Source: Streptomyces luteolus (lineage in GTDB: Bacteria > Actinomycetota > Actinomycetes > Streptomycetales > Streptomycetaceae). Taken from it: a stretch of DNA of 64,000 bases. The position numbers and the translations under genes were made by a program. The stretch spans positions 62,001-126,000 of the forward strand of contig NZ_JASCIS010000013.1 of assembly GCF_029968015.1 (NCBI RefSeq), written 5' to 3'. Under the pieces are notes generated by a model that did no database searches, was not told the origin of the DNA, and worked only from the letters and a program-made list of their open reading frames with translations. Below, in pieces: positions 1 through 8,068 of the stretch; the stretch's first letter is position 1, and every line of letters starts with the position of its first letter.

Positions 1-136
1 AGCGGCTCACCTCCACGCCCTGCCGGCCGTCGCTCGCCTCGCCCACCACGTCGATGTCGCTCTGCGCGGCGAGCAGCGCGGCGAAGCCCGCCCGCACCAT
101 GGCCTGGTCGTCGACGATGAGCACACGGATCGTCAC
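1..136 (-). CDS. LuxR/NarL-type response regulator, N-terminal fragment
   Basis: This is the first 45 codons of a response regulator whose remainder lies before base 1. The protein starts [20 protein letters not shown], the first strand and acidic DD pair of a CheY-like receiver, followed by a typical second-helix region ([10 protein letters not shown]). The phosphorylated Asp and the DNA-binding domain are outside the window. The GTG start overlaps the stop of the upstream histidine kinase in a GTGA arrangement, so the pair is translationally coupled. The NarL/LuxR class is inferred from the kinase class next to it, because no output domain is visible. Confidence 0.9.
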   Translation of the reverse strand, partial: MTIRVLIVDDQAMVRAGFAALLAAQSDIDVVGEASDGRQGVEVSR

Positions 137-1479
137 GGGCTGTCTGTGCCTTTCGTACGCAGCGGAAGCCGGGCCGCGACGCGGAACCCGCCGTCGGGCA
201 GCGACCCCACGTCGAGCGAGCCGCCGGTCAACCGTACGCGCTCGCGCATGCCGACCAGCCCGTGCCCGGTACCGCTGTGTTCGAGGGGCGTCATCGGCTC
301 GGCGGCGGGGCCGTTGACGACGAGGACAAGCAGATCCTCGCCGTCCCCGCGCACCGCGACCTCCGTACGGGCGCCCGGCGCGTGCCGCACGACGTTGGCC
401 AGGGCCTCCTGCACGATCCGGTACGCCGACAGCTGCACGGCCTGCCGCACTTCGCCGAGCTTGGCTTCGAGCGCCAACTCGGCGGGCACACCGGCCCGTA
501 CGGTCGCCTCGACCAGCTGCTGCAGCCGGTCCAGGCCGGGCTGCGGGGCGCGCTCGCCCCGCGCGTCCTCGCTGCGCAGCACCGCGAGCAGCCGCCGCAT
601 CTCGGCGAGCGACTCCCGGGCGCTGCCCGCGATGGTCGCGAACTCCTCCTGCGCCTCGGGCGGCAGGCCCTGGATGCGGTACGGCGCGGAGTCCGCCTGA
701 ACCGTGATCACCGACATGTGGTGGGCGACCACATCGTGCAACTCCCTTGCGATCCGCGCCCGTTCTTCCAGCAGTGTCCGCTGCGCCCGCTCGGCCTCGC
801 TGATGGTCTCCTGCACGACGAGCCGCCGCTGCGCCTCACCGCGGGCCCGCAGGGCGTACGTGACGACGAGGACGACGCCGCTGAGCACGAACAGCAGGAC
901 GTGCACGCCGTCGCTCTTCTCCTGCGAGACCGCCTCGAAGAGGAACCCGGCGAGACCGGTGGCCAGCCAGACGGCGACCAGGGTGCGCCGGGACTCGCGA
1001 AGGCCGAGCAGCGCCATCAGGAGCAGATAGCCGACGACCACCATGGGCGTCCACGGCCAGCTGCGGCCCGGGGTGCCGTCGGCCCCGAGCAGCGCGAGCG
1101 CACCGAGCACGTCCGCGACGCCGACGATCCACCAGGCGGGCAGCGGCCGGGTGAGGGCGAGCAGCAGCGGCGCGGTCTGCGCCGTGGCGAGCGCACCGGC
1201 GAGGGCACCGCCGAGCTTGTAGTCGCCCACGAGCACGGTGATGGTGACGGGCAGCAGCGAGGCGACGAAGCCGAGGACGATGACGTACGGCAGCAACCGC
1301 ACCCACGCCTTGCCCGCCCCGGACAGTGGGGCGTCGCCGGACGCGGCGGGCGTGGTGAGCGCGGCGCCGACCTCCCGCAGCCCGTCGCGAAGGCCGTCGC
1401 GCAGGTTGTCCCGCAGCTTGTTGGGTGAGGTTTCCATGACGGCTTCAGCGTAGGCAGGCGGGGGCGTCGATGCCGTCAT
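133..1479 (-). CDS. Two-component sensor histidine kinase (HisKA_3/NarX-DesK type)
   Basis: Membrane sensor kinase expected to autophosphorylate and pass phosphate to the adjacent response regulator. It has about six hydrophobic segments between residues 60 and 210, then a coiled stretch and the HisKA_3 dimerisation box [16 protein letters not shown] with the phospho-acceptor His near residue 248. A HATPase_c domain follows ([14 protein letters not shown] as N box, [13 protein letters not shown] as G box). No extracellular sensory domain is visible, so the signal is probably sensed in or at the membrane. The N-terminus carries a short repeat ([15 protein letters not shown]). An alternative ATG at 1437 is possible because neither start has a convincing SD. 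It is translationally coupled to the regulator downstream. Confidence 0.93.
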   Translation of the reverse strand: MTASTPPPAYAEAVMETSPNKLRDNLRDGLRDGLREVGAALTTPAASGDAPLSGAGKAWVRLLPYVIVLGFVASLLPVTITVLVGDYKLGGALAGALATAQTAPLLLALTRPLPAWWIVGVADVLGALALLGADGTPGRSWPWTPMVVVGYLLLMALLGLRESRRTLVAVWLATGLAGFLFEAVSQEKSDGVHVLLFVLSGVVLVVTYALRARGEAQRRLVVQETISEAERAQRTLLEERARIARELHDVVAHHMSVITVQADSAPYRIQGLPPEAQEEFATIAGSARESLAEMRRLLAVLRSEDARGERAPQPGLDRLQQLVEATVRAGVPAELALEAKLGEVRQAVQLSAYRIVQEALANVVRHAPGARTEVAVRGDGEDLLVLVVNGPAAEPMTPLEHSGTGHGLVGMRERVRLTGGSLDVGSLPDGGFRVAARLPLRTKGTDSP

Positions 1480-1539
1480 ACCTGGGTCTTCAGGGTGGGG
1501 TGCTACTTGGGTATGAGGCGGGGCTGCGGGACGCGTGTT

Positions 1540-1712
1540 TTTTCCCCTACCCGCCCCTTCCCGAAAGTCCTGCGGACAGCTCCGGGGGCTGCGCCCCCGG
1601 GCCCTGCTTCGGGGCTCCGCCCCGGACCCCGCTCCTCAATCTCCCCCACCTACCGCTGGGAGGTGCCCCCAGAGGGGCTCAAAATTGAGCCCCTCCGGCG
1701 ATTGAGGAGGCC
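1540..1712. repeat. Dispersed intergenic palindromic element, copy 1
   Basis: This GC-rich intergenic block is made of nested inverted repeats. GGGGCTCCGCCCC lies near 1612-1624, the arm CTCCTCAATC at 1632-1641 pairs with GATTGAGGAG at 1700-1709, and inside it GGGGCTC at 1674-1680 pairs with GAGCCCC at 1687-1693. The modules TTCCC...CGCCCCTTCCCGAA, GGGGCTCCGCCCC and CTCCTCAA...CCTCCGGCG recur near 55985-56036 and 62873-63085. It lies between the start of the histidine kinase and the end of the DUF4429 gene, both on the minus strand. It could act as a terminator for neither or both. I see no gene in it. Confidence 0.7.
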
Positions 1713-1720
1713 CGAACCCC

Positions 1721-2575
1721 CTACAGCTCAGCCAGCAACTCGGCCTTTTTGGAGGTGAATTCGGTATCGGTCAGCAGCCCCGCCTGATGCAGCTCCCCGA
1801 GGTGCCGGATCCGGTCCGCGATGTCCGCCGGGTCACGCCGGGCCGGTGGGCGCGGGGACTCGGCCGCAGAGGGCCCACTACTGCGCACCGCCGCGAGGAC
1901 CGCCGCCGCGAACGGCAGGGACTCGTGCACCGGCCCGTACCCGAGACCGAACACCACCGCTGCGGGATCCTGGTCCGCCTGCGCGGGCTGCGCTCCCGCG
2001 GGGGCGCGGTGCAGCAGCCGCAGATGGCCGTCGAACACCTCGGGGGAGCGCCACTCGACGTCCGCGAGGTCGCCGACCGCGAAGCTCTGGTCGCCCGCCT
2101 TCCACTTCGCCGACGAGGCACCCGTCCAGAACCAGCGGTACGACACGGTCCTGCCGTCGAAGGACGCCTTGCCGTCGTACGCCTTGAACTGCAGCGGACC
2201 TTCCGGCGCCGGTACGAGGAACTCCTCCGCGTCGGACTCGGGGCCGACCAGGGCGCGGAGCTCGTCCGCGTAGTACTCGGCGAGGATCTCGCGCTCGGCG
2301 GGCAGCACCAGGCGGTAGGGGTCGCTGCTGTCCTTCAGCTGCCCGTCGGCGGCCGCCATCAGCGGATCCGCGCCGGGTCTCGGAACGGCATGCAGCACCA
2401 CCGTCCCGCGCTTTCCCGGGGTCAGGGTCACCGCCGCCAACGCCTCGTGGGGAATGCGTCGTTCACCGAGCGCCTGGAACAGCTTCGGTGTCCTGATCCC
2501 CCGTTCGAAGCGGATGAGCACGGAGTCCGAGTCGAACTCCCAGGCGGCATGAAATCCGGCCAGTACGTCACCCAT
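1721..2575 (-). CDS. DUF4429 domain protein with C-terminal SHOCT motif
   Basis: About 284 residues starting MGDVLAGFHAAWEFDSDSVL, which matches the start of DUF4429 proteins. Two related beta-rich halves follow, one with a FERGIRTPKLFQ-type segment and one with FKAYDGKASFDGRTVSYR. After a Pro-rich linker the last 35 residues (IADRIRHLGELHQAGLLTD...EF..KKAELLAEL) are a SHOCT domain, a short module often found at the C-terminus of bacterial proteins and thought to mediate oligomerisation or targeting. The function is unknown. The start at 2575 is chosen on family similarity. An ATG three codons upstream (2584) is equally possible, and the open frame continues to 2692 without family support. 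Confidence 0.85.
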   Translation of the reverse strand: MGDVLAGFHAAWEFDSDSVLIRFERGIRTPKLFQALGERRIPHEALAAVTLTPGKRGTVVLHAVPRPGADPLMAAADGQLKDSSDPYRLVLPAEREILAEYYADELRALVGPESDAEEFLVPAPEGPLQFKAYDGKASFDGRTVSYRWFWTGASSAKWKAGDQSFAVGDLADVEWRSPEVFDGHLRLLHRAPAGAQPAQADQDPAAVVFGLGYGPVHESLPFAAAVLAAVRSSGPSAAESPRPPARRDPADIADRIRHLGELHQAGLLTDTEFTSKKAELLAEL

Positions 2576-2716
2576 GCGGCTCATCGTATGCGCCGCGGGA
2601 GCCGAAGCCCACCCGTCTCCCGAGGGCCGCGGGCCGAACGAGCCGCGCCGTCCGGCCCTTTGCCGCTCTCCCCGAGCCATCCCCCACACCACCAGGTGAA
2701 CGGATCTCTACGCGCG

Positions 2717-3928
2717 TCAGGCCGAAGCGGAACCGGAAGGCGTGTTCCGGCACTCCTCGCCGCCCCCCGCACAGCTCACCGAGCCGTACTGGCCGACGCC
2801 GATCCGGGCGAAGTTGCGGAGGCTCTCGGTGCCCGGCTGAAAGTAGCCCGTATGGCCGACGGCGCCCTTCGCGGAGACGACGCGCGCGCCGAAACCCTTC
2901 GAGACGGGGTCGGCTCCGTGGCCGAGACCGCCGACCTCCATGTGCGGGATGTCCTGGATCCAGTCGTCGGAGTCCCGCATGGCCCAGACCTGGGCGCCGG
3001 TGTGCAGGGCGTCGACGCTCCCGGCGCGCATCCCGGGGCTGCCCGCGACCGCTATGTCGGTGACCCGCGAGGGCAGCTCGGGCGCGGCGACCCCGCAGAC
3101 CACCGAGCCGTAGCTGTGGCAGTACAGGGCGACCTTCGACGAGCCGGGCAGCGTACGGACCAGGGAGTTCAGGCGGACCGAGCCGTCCTCGGCGCGCTTC
3201 GCCGTGGCCGCGTCCATGCCGAGGCCGGCGGGCGCCGTGTAGTCGGCCCAGGCGATGACGGCGGTGCGGGTCTTCGGGCTGCGCTCCTGCTGCTCGCGGT
3301 AGAGCGCGTTCGCCATGCCGCGCGGGGCGGTGTAGCGGCCGTACGACTTCTGGAACGTGAGCAGGTTGGTGTCGACGCCGGGCACGACGACGGAGACCCG
3401 CTGGGCGCGGTTCAGGTCGCCGAGCACCTCGGCGACGCGTCCGGGGCCCATCGGGTCGAAGGCGAGGATCTGCCGCTCGGGCCGCATCAGCGACTCGAAG
3501 CGGTTCATCCGGCGCCCCGCCTGGTGCCGGCCCGAGTCGGAGAGGCGTTTGTCGTGCATGCGCCGCTGCTCGACCTCGCGCGCCTTGCCGATGGCGACGC
3601 GGTTGGCCGCGTACCGGAGGGACACGGGCGCCCCGGTCATGTTGCCGACGGCGAGCGGGTGGCTGCGGGCGAGCCGGAGTCTCTGGGACCCGGTGAGGGT
3701 GTCGAAGAAGTGCGCTATCCGGGCGGCGGGGGCGTGCGGGTCGGGCAGCCGGTGGCCGTCGATGCCGCTGTGCTTCCAGGCGGAGAGTGCCCGGTCGAGC
3801 GGGGTCGACGCGCCCCGGTCGTGACGCACGGCGCTCCAGCCGGTGGTCGCCAGCATGACGAAGACGACCGCGAGAGCGAGGAGCGCGCGCCAGACGTTCA
3901 AGGTGGGGGACGAGTCGAAGGAAGTCAC
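2717..3928 (-). CDS. Alpha/beta hydrolase, DUF1023 family, membrane-anchored or secreted
   Basis: About 403 residues. A hydrophobic segment at residues 13-30 (ALLALAVVFVMLATTGW) is a signal peptide or anchor. The C-terminal half is an alpha/beta hydrolase with the nucleophile elbow in VALYCHSYGSVVCG (G/H-x-S-x-G form with Ser as nucleophile), preceded by VVVPGVDTNL and followed by a conserved VAGSPGMR segment. A late His near VGHTGYF is a candidate catalytic residue. The family is a Streptomyces-rich set of putative secreted lipases or esterases. The substrate is not evident. The protein ends in a Ser/Ala-rich tail with two Cys residues. Confidence 0.88.
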   Translation of the reverse strand: MTSFDSSPTLNVWRALLALAVVFVMLATTGWSAVRHDRGASTPLDRALSAWKHSGIDGHRLPDPHAPAARIAHFFDTLTGSQRLRLARSHPLAVGNMTGAPVSLRYAANRVAIGKAREVEQRRMHDKRLSDSGRHQAGRRMNRFESLMRPERQILAFDPMGPGRVAEVLGDLNRAQRVSVVVPGVDTNLLTFQKSYGRYTAPRGMANALYREQQERSPKTRTAVIAWADYTAPAGLGMDAATAKRAEDGSVRLNSLVRTLPGSSKVALYCHSYGSVVCGVAAPELPSRVTDIAVAGSPGMRAGSVDALHTGAQVWAMRDSDDWIQDIPHMEVGGLGHGADPVSKGFGARVVSAKGAVGHTGYFQPGTESLRNFARIGVGQYGSVSCAGGGEECRNTPSGSASA

Positions 3929-4035
3929 TCCGGAACACCCTAGGAGAACTGCCGCTCAGACCGGGAAAGGGGTGGGACAGATCACGTTTCGCGGGGGGTG
4001 ATTCCAGCAAATCGGGCGCATGGGGGACGAGCTGG

Positions 4036-4752
4036 CTACGCTCCGTACTCACTTGAGGGGCACGGCAGTTCACCCTCTGCCGATGTGTTCGTACGCTCCG
4101 TCGGCCGCCAGTCGCCCGCGAGCGCCGGCGCCAGCTGGTCGAGCTGCGCGGCCGTGACCACGCGCATCGACTCGACGCTGAGGTCCTCACCCGCGCCCCA
4201 CAGCCGCCCGGTCATCCGCATCACGCCGCTGAACGCGGCCACGGCCACGCGCGGGCGCGGGTCGGCGTCCACGTCGAGGCCCTCACGCTGCGCGATGATC
4301 CGCGCGACCTCCTCCTCCATCTCGATGGAGCGGCGCATCTGCACGGCGAGCAGCGTCGGCGTCGACTCGATCAACTGGAAGGTGCGCATGTGGAGTTCGA
4401 CCGGCACGACCTGCTCGATGCTGTCGCCGATGGTGTTCCACGCGTCCAGGACGGCCGCCCGCAGCGCCTTGAGCGGCGGCTCGTGCGCGGGCCGGGCGCG
4501 CAGCTGCTCCACGAACTGCGCCTCGACCATCTCCTGTACGGCGAAGATCGCCTCCTCCTTGCCGGCGAAGTAGCGGAAGAAGGTGCGCTGCGAGACGTCG
4601 ACGGCGTCCACGATCTCGTCGACGGTGGTCTCGTCGTACCCCTGTGACGTGAAGAGTTCGAGGGCGGCGCGCAGCAGGGCGTCGCGGGTGCGGCGCTTCT
4701 TGCGCTCACGCAGGCCCGGCTCGGGGTTGGGCTCGGGGTTGGGCGGGGTCAA
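4036..4752 (-). CDS. TetR-family transcriptional repressor
   Basis: 238 residues. The N-terminal helix-turn-helix is clear: LRERKKRRTRDALLRAALEL followed by DETTVDEIVDAVDVSQRTFFRYFAGKEEAI, the usual TetR recognition-helix pattern. The C-terminal ligand-binding region has a conserved aromatic/Leu-rich helix set and no recognisable ligand motif. It is divergent from a DHA2 efflux pump 127 bases away, the standard arrangement for a repressor controlling its pump. The intergenic dyad at 4817-4855 is the probable operator. The start is ATG directly after a purine-rich stretch (GAAAGAGGCCCCTG). Confidence 0.92.
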   Translation of the reverse strand: MTPPNPEPNPEPGLRERKKRRTRDALLRAALELFTSQGYDETTVDEIVDAVDVSQRTFFRYFAGKEEAIFAVQEMVEAQFVEQLRARPAHEPPLKALRAAVLDAWNTIGDSIEQVVPVELHMRTFQLIESTPTLLAVQMRRSIEMEEEVARIIAQREGLDVDADPRPRVAVAAFSGVMRMTGRLWGAGEDLSVESMRVVTAAQLDQLAPALAGDWRPTERTNTSAEGELPCPSSEYGA

Positions 4753-4816
4753 TCAGGGGCCTCTTTCCACCGGTCTGCGCACCGGTTCGCGCAGCTCACC
4801 CTACCTGTGAGCAACG

Positions 4817-4855
4817 TGACAGTTACCGACTTGTGAACTCGTTTGTCAACTGTCA
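4817..4855. promoter_or_regulatory. Probable TetR operator between regulator and efflux gene
   Basis: An inverted repeat with 8-base arms, TGACAGTT at 4817-4824 and AACTGTCA at 4848-4855, spaced by 23 bases, lies between the divergent TetR gene and efflux gene. A partial extra copy of the half-site (CTGTCA) follows at 4860-4865. The AT content is locally high and a TTGTCA hexamer lies inside the right arm, so binding would block the efflux promoter. The assignment is inferred from symmetry and position. Confidence 0.6.
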
Positions 4856-4879
4856 GTCGCTGTCATTAACCTCGAACGC

Positions 4880-6514
4880 ATGACTAGTCAGACCACCGTC
4901 GACAAGGCGGACAAGGCGCCGGAGCACCCCCGTCCTGGCGCTCCGGCTCCCGCTCCGGCCCGGGCCAAAGGCCTGCGGGGCCACCCCTGGCTGACGCTGT
5001 TCGCCGTCGCGATCGGCGTGATGATGGTGGCCCTCGACGGCACCATCGTGGCCATTGCCAACCCGGCCATCCAGAAGGACCTGGGCGCCTCCCTCGCGGA
5101 CGTCCAGTGGATCACCAACGGCTATCTCCTGGCGCTCGCCGTCGCCCTGATCACGGCGGGCAAGCTCGGTGACCGCTTCGGCCACCGCCAGACCTTCCTC
5201 ATCGGCGTCGTCGGCTTCGCCGCGGCGTCCGGCGCGATCGGGCTGTCCGAGAGCGTCACGTTCGTCGTCGTCTTCCGCGTCCTGCAGGGACTCTTCGGCG
5301 CCCTGCTGATGCCGGCGGCGCTCGGCCTGCTGCGCGCCACGTTCCCGGCCGAGAAGCTCAACATGGCCATCGGTATCTGGGGCATGGTCATCGGTGCCTC
5401 CACCGCGGGCGGCCCGATCCTCGGCGGTGTCCTCGTCGAGCACGTCAGCTGGCAGTCGGTGTTCTTCATCAACGTGCCGGTCGGCGTGCTCGCGCTCGCC
5501 TTCGGCCTGTGGATCCTCAAGGACCACCGCGCCGCGAACGCCCCGCGCTCCTTCGACATCCCCGGCATCGTGCTGCTGTCCGGCGCGATGTTCTTCCTGA
5601 TCTGGGCGATCATCAAGGCCGGTGAGTCCTGGGGCTGGGGCGGCACCAAGACCTGGATCTTCCTGGGCGCGGCCGTCCTCTGCTTCCTCGTCTTCGCCGT
5701 CTGGGAGACCAAGGTCAAGGAGCCGCTCGTCCCGCTCGGGATGTTCCGCTCCATACCGCTCTCCGCAGGCACCGTCCTCATGGTCCTGATGGCCTTCGCC
5801 TTCATGGGCGGCCTGTTCTTCGTGACGTTCTACCTCCAGGGCGTGCATCGCATGACCCCGGTCGAGAGCGGCCTGCACCTGCTGCCGCTGACGGCCATGA
5901 TGATCGTGTCCTCGCCGGTCGCGGGCGCCCTCATCACCAAGTTCGGCCCACGCGTCCCGCTGGTCGGCGGCATGGTGCTCACCGCGGCCGCGATGTTCGG
6001 CATGACCACGCTGTCCACCGGGACCGGTACGTGGACGATGTCGCTGTGGTTCGCCCTCCTCGGCCTGGGCCTCGCCCCGGTGATGGTCGGCGCCACCGAG
6101 GTCATCGTCGGCAACGCCCCGATGGAGCTCTCCGGCGTCGCGGGCGGTCTGCAGCAGGCCGCCATGCAGGTCGGCGGCGCGCTCGGCACGGCCGTGCTCG
6201 GCGCCGTCATGTCCAGCAAGACCGCCTCCGTACTGCCCGAGAAGTGGACGGAGGCCGGGCTGCCCGGCGAGCCCGCTCCCGGCCTGGACGCGGCCGCCGA
6301 GGTCGGATTCCTGCCGACCGAGGCCCTGGAGAAGGCGCACACCCCGCAGCCGGTCATCGAGCAGATCGGCGGCGTCGTGCAGGACACCTTCATGTCCGGC
6401 ATGCACCTGGCCTTCCTCACGGCCGGTGTCGTCGCGGCCGTGGCCGCCGTGGTGGCCGTCTTCACCAAGCGCGGCGCCAACGCGGAGGCGGGCGGCGGAG
6501 CCGTCCACATCTGA
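4880..6514 (+). CDS. MFS multidrug efflux transporter, DHA2 (14-TM) family
   Basis: 544 residues with 14 predicted membrane helices after a 35-residue Pro/Ala-rich N-terminal tail. Helix 1 has the DHA2 motif ALDGTIVAIANPAIQ (residues 51-65) and loop 2-3 has motif A GKLGDRFGHRQ (residues 94-104). Antiporter motif C is visible as VIGASTAGGPILGGVL. The family exports drugs or secondary metabolites using the proton gradient. The divergent TetR gene and shared operator suggest induction by a substrate. The C-terminal cytoplasmic tail is short (AEAGGGAVHI). Confidence 0.93.
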   Translation: MTSQTTVDKADKAPEHPRPGAPAPAPARAKGLRGHPWLTLFAVAIGVMMVALDGTIVAIANPAIQKDLGASLADVQWITNGYLLALAVALITAGKLGDRFGHRQTFLIGVVGFAAASGAIGLSESVTFVVVFRVLQGLFGALLMPAALGLLRATFPAEKLNMAIGIWGMVIGASTAGGPILGGVLVEHVSWQSVFFINVPVGVLALAFGLWILKDHRAANAPRSFDIPGIVLLSGAMFFLIWAIIKAGESWGWGGTKTWIFLGAAVLCFLVFAVWETKVKEPLVPLGMFRSIPLSAGTVLMVLMAFAFMGGLFFVTFYLQGVHRMTPVESGLHLLPLTAMMIVSSPVAGALITKFGPRVPLVGGMVLTAAAMFGMTTLSTGTGTWTMSLWFALLGLGLAPVMVGATEVIVGNAPMELSGVAGGLQQAAMQVGGALGTAVLGAVMSSKTASVLPEKWTEAGLPGEPAPGLDAAAEVGFLPTEALEKAHTPQPVIEQIGGVVQDTFMSGMHLAFLTAGVVAAVAAVVAVFTKRGANAEAGGGAVHI

Positions 6515-6612
6515 CGCCCACGTCATCTGACGCCCACGTCGCCCGCGGGCTCACGCCCTCGCGCACCCGCGCGCGAGCGGGTGTGCGCGCCGTCGCCCGC
6601 GCCGTACGCATC

Positions 6613-6650
6613 GGAAAGTCCCGCCGAAGAGCCCTTCGGCGGGACTTTCC
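6613..6650 (+). terminator. Intrinsic terminator after the efflux gene
   Basis: A perfect 17-bp stem, GGAAAGTCCCGCCGAAG at 6613-6629 pairing with CTTCGGCGGGACTTTCC at 6634-6650, has a 4-base loop (AGCC). It sits 98 bases downstream of the efflux stop. No strong T-tract follows on the plus strand, which is common in Streptomyces terminators. Confidence 0.85.
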
Positions 6651-6747
6651 CCTATCAGGGTGGCAGGACCCCGAACCCCCTTCCGGCAGGCGGCAGTTGC
6701 GGCCAGAGTGCGGACCAAGCATTCGTACGACACGGGGGTTCACCACC

Positions 6748-7122
6748 ATGCGCATCATCAGCACGCTGCCCGCCCTGACCACCTCTCTGCTCGCCCTGGC
6801 GCTGCTCGCGGCACCCGCGGCGAGCGCGTCCCCGCCCACCCTCGGCGACTGCGGGCCCGGCGAGCTGTGCCTGTGGACGGACGCCGAGTTCAAGGGGAAG
6901 CGCCAGGTCCACGAACTGGCCGGAACCGACATCGAGAGCTGCGTCGCCCTCCCCGAGGGCACCTCGGCCCAGTCCCTCGCCAACCGCACCGGCCGCCCGG
7001 TGACGGTCTACCAGTCCGCCCACTGCGCGGAGACCGGCGAGTTCCAGACGTACCCGGGCGACGGCACGTACGCGCCCCGATCGCCCTATCGCGTACGGGC
7101 GTTCAAGATCTGGGAGCACTGA
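6748..7122 (+). CDS. Small secreted peptidase-inhibitor family I36-like protein
   Basis: 124 residues. A clear Sec signal peptide occupies the first 26 or so residues (hydrophobic core LLALALLAAPAASA, cleavage after ASA). The mature part has the I36/crystallin-like pattern CGPGELCLWTDAEFKGKR, then SCVALPEG and QSLANRTGRPVTVYQ. Four Cys residues could form two disulfides. This family is common in Streptomyces secretomes and is related to the SMI metalloprotease inhibitor. Actual inhibitory activity is inference. The ATG follows ACGGGGGTTCACCACC, a modest SD. Confidence 0.85.
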   Translation: MRIISTLPALTTSLLALALLAAPAASASPPTLGDCGPGELCLWTDAEFKGKRQVHELAGTDIESCVALPEGTSAQSLANRTGRPVTVYQSAHCAETGEFQTYPGDGTYAPRSPYRVRAFKIWEH

Positions 7123-7140
7123 GCGCTCCCACCCGGACAG

Positions 7141-7171
7141 GCCCGCCGCCCCCGACGCCAGGGCGGCGGGC
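7141..7171. terminator. Bidirectional terminator between convergent genes
   Basis: GCCCGCCGCCC at 7141-7151 pairs perfectly with GGGCGGCGGGC at 7161-7171, leaving a 9-base loop. It lies between the secreted inhibitor gene (plus) and the potassium channel gene (minus), whose 3' ends face each other. Confidence 0.75.
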
Positions 7172-7202
7172 CGCCCGACCTCAGCTCAAGCGGGCCCCGA
7201 CC

Positions 7203-7967
7203 TCAGCCGGTCGGGTCGCGTCGGCGTGCCGGTACCGGCGCCGCCGCCGCGGACAGCTCGGCCACCTGCGCCCGCAGCGCGGTGACCTCCTGCGTCAGGG
7301 CCTCGATGGCGGCGGTACGGCGCCGCTCCTCGGCGTCGTCCTGGTCGAAGCGGGCGATGAACCAGGCGGCGATGTTGGCGGTCACCACACCGAGCAGCGC
7401 GATACCGGACAGCATCAGGCCGACGGCGAGGACCCGGCCGAGGCCCGTCGTCGGCGAGTGGTCGCCGTAGCCGACCGTCGTCATCGTGGTGAACGACCAC
7501 CACAGGGCGTCGCCCAGGGTCTTGATGTTCCCGTCCGGCGCGTCGCGCTCCACCGCGAGCACCGCGAGCGAGCCGAACATCAGCAGCCCCGCCACCGCCC
7601 CGGCCACATACGTCGTCAGCCTGATCTGCGAGGCCATCCGGGCCCGCCGCCCGACAAGCAGCAGCGTCGCGACGACCCGCAGCAGCTGGAGCGGCCGCAG
7701 CAGCGGCAGCAGGACCGCGCACAGGTCGAGCCAGTGCCTGCGTACAAAGCGCTTCCGGTCCTCGCTCAGGACCAGCCGCACCAGATAGTCCACGGCGAAC
7801 GCGCCCCACACCGCCCACTCCACGACGGAGCAGCCGCGCCGCAGCGCCGGATCCGCGTCCGGCAGCACGATGGGCACCGCGTACGCCACCGCGAAGAGCA
7901 CCGCGAGCGCGAGCAGGGGGCGCTGGGTGCGGTTCTCCCAGCGGATCCGGGACGGCTGTTCCTTCAT
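7203..7967 (-). CDS. Voltage-gated-like potassium channel subunit
   Basis: 254 residues. The selectivity filter TMTTVGYGD (residues 161-169) is canonical for K+ channels. Four hydrophobic segments precede it and one follows, and the fourth (RPLQLLRVVATLLLVGRRAR, residues 91-110) carries five Arg, resembling a voltage-sensor S4. The C-terminus (EERRRTAAIEALTQEVTALR) is a probable coiled coil for tetramer assembly. Expected role: K+ conductance across the cytoplasmic membrane. The ATG at 7967 is preceded by GAAGGA at ideal spacing, and that SD is part of a 14-base tandem repeat that also creates two tiny upstream reading frames. Confidence 0.93.
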   Translation of the reverse strand: MKEQPSRIRWENRTQRPLLALAVLFAVAYAVPIVLPDADPALRRGCSVVEWAVWGAFAVDYLVRLVLSEDRKRFVRRHWLDLCAVLLPLLRPLQLLRVVATLLLVGRRARMASQIRLTTYVAGAVAGLLMFGSLAVLAVERDAPDGNIKTLGDALWWSFTTMTTVGYGDHSPTTGLGRVLAVGLMLSGIALLGVVTANIAAWFIARFDQDDAEERRRTAAIEALTQEVTALRAQVAELSAAAAPVPARRRDPTG

Positions 7968-7995
7968 GCGTGTTCCTTCATGCGTGTACCTTCAT
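7964..7995 (-). repeat. 14-base tandem repeat creating two overlapping mini-ORFs upstream of the channel gene
   Basis: On the minus strand the unit GCATGAAGGWACAC occurs three times in a row, the third copy supplying the channel start codon. Each of the first two copies opens a five-codon frame (MKVHA from 7995, MKEHA from 7981) ending in TGA. Each TGA overlaps the next ATG as ATGA, and each repeat carries the SD GAAGGA or GAAGGT for the next start. This could couple translation in steps, or it may simply be replication slippage. Confidence 0.7.
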
Positions 7996-8017
7996 GCGGC
8001 GCATCGTAAGGAACGCA

Positions 8018-8051
8018 CAAGGCGGCGGGACCAGTCGGCCCCGCCGCCTTG
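8018..8051 (-). terminator. Intrinsic terminator of aceE
   Basis: Perfect 12-bp stem between 8018-8029 (CAAGGCGGCGGG) and 8040-8051 (CCCGCCGCCTTG) with a 10-base loop, starting 17 bases beyond the aceE stop on the minus strand. Confidence 0.85.
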
Positions 8052-8068
8052 CTATCCCTGAGTGGAGG

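Noticed and set aside
1787..3943. Long plus-strand open frame across the DUF4429 and hydrolase genes
   Set aside because: Antisense shadow with no recognisable domain; two well-supported minus-strand genes occupy the region.
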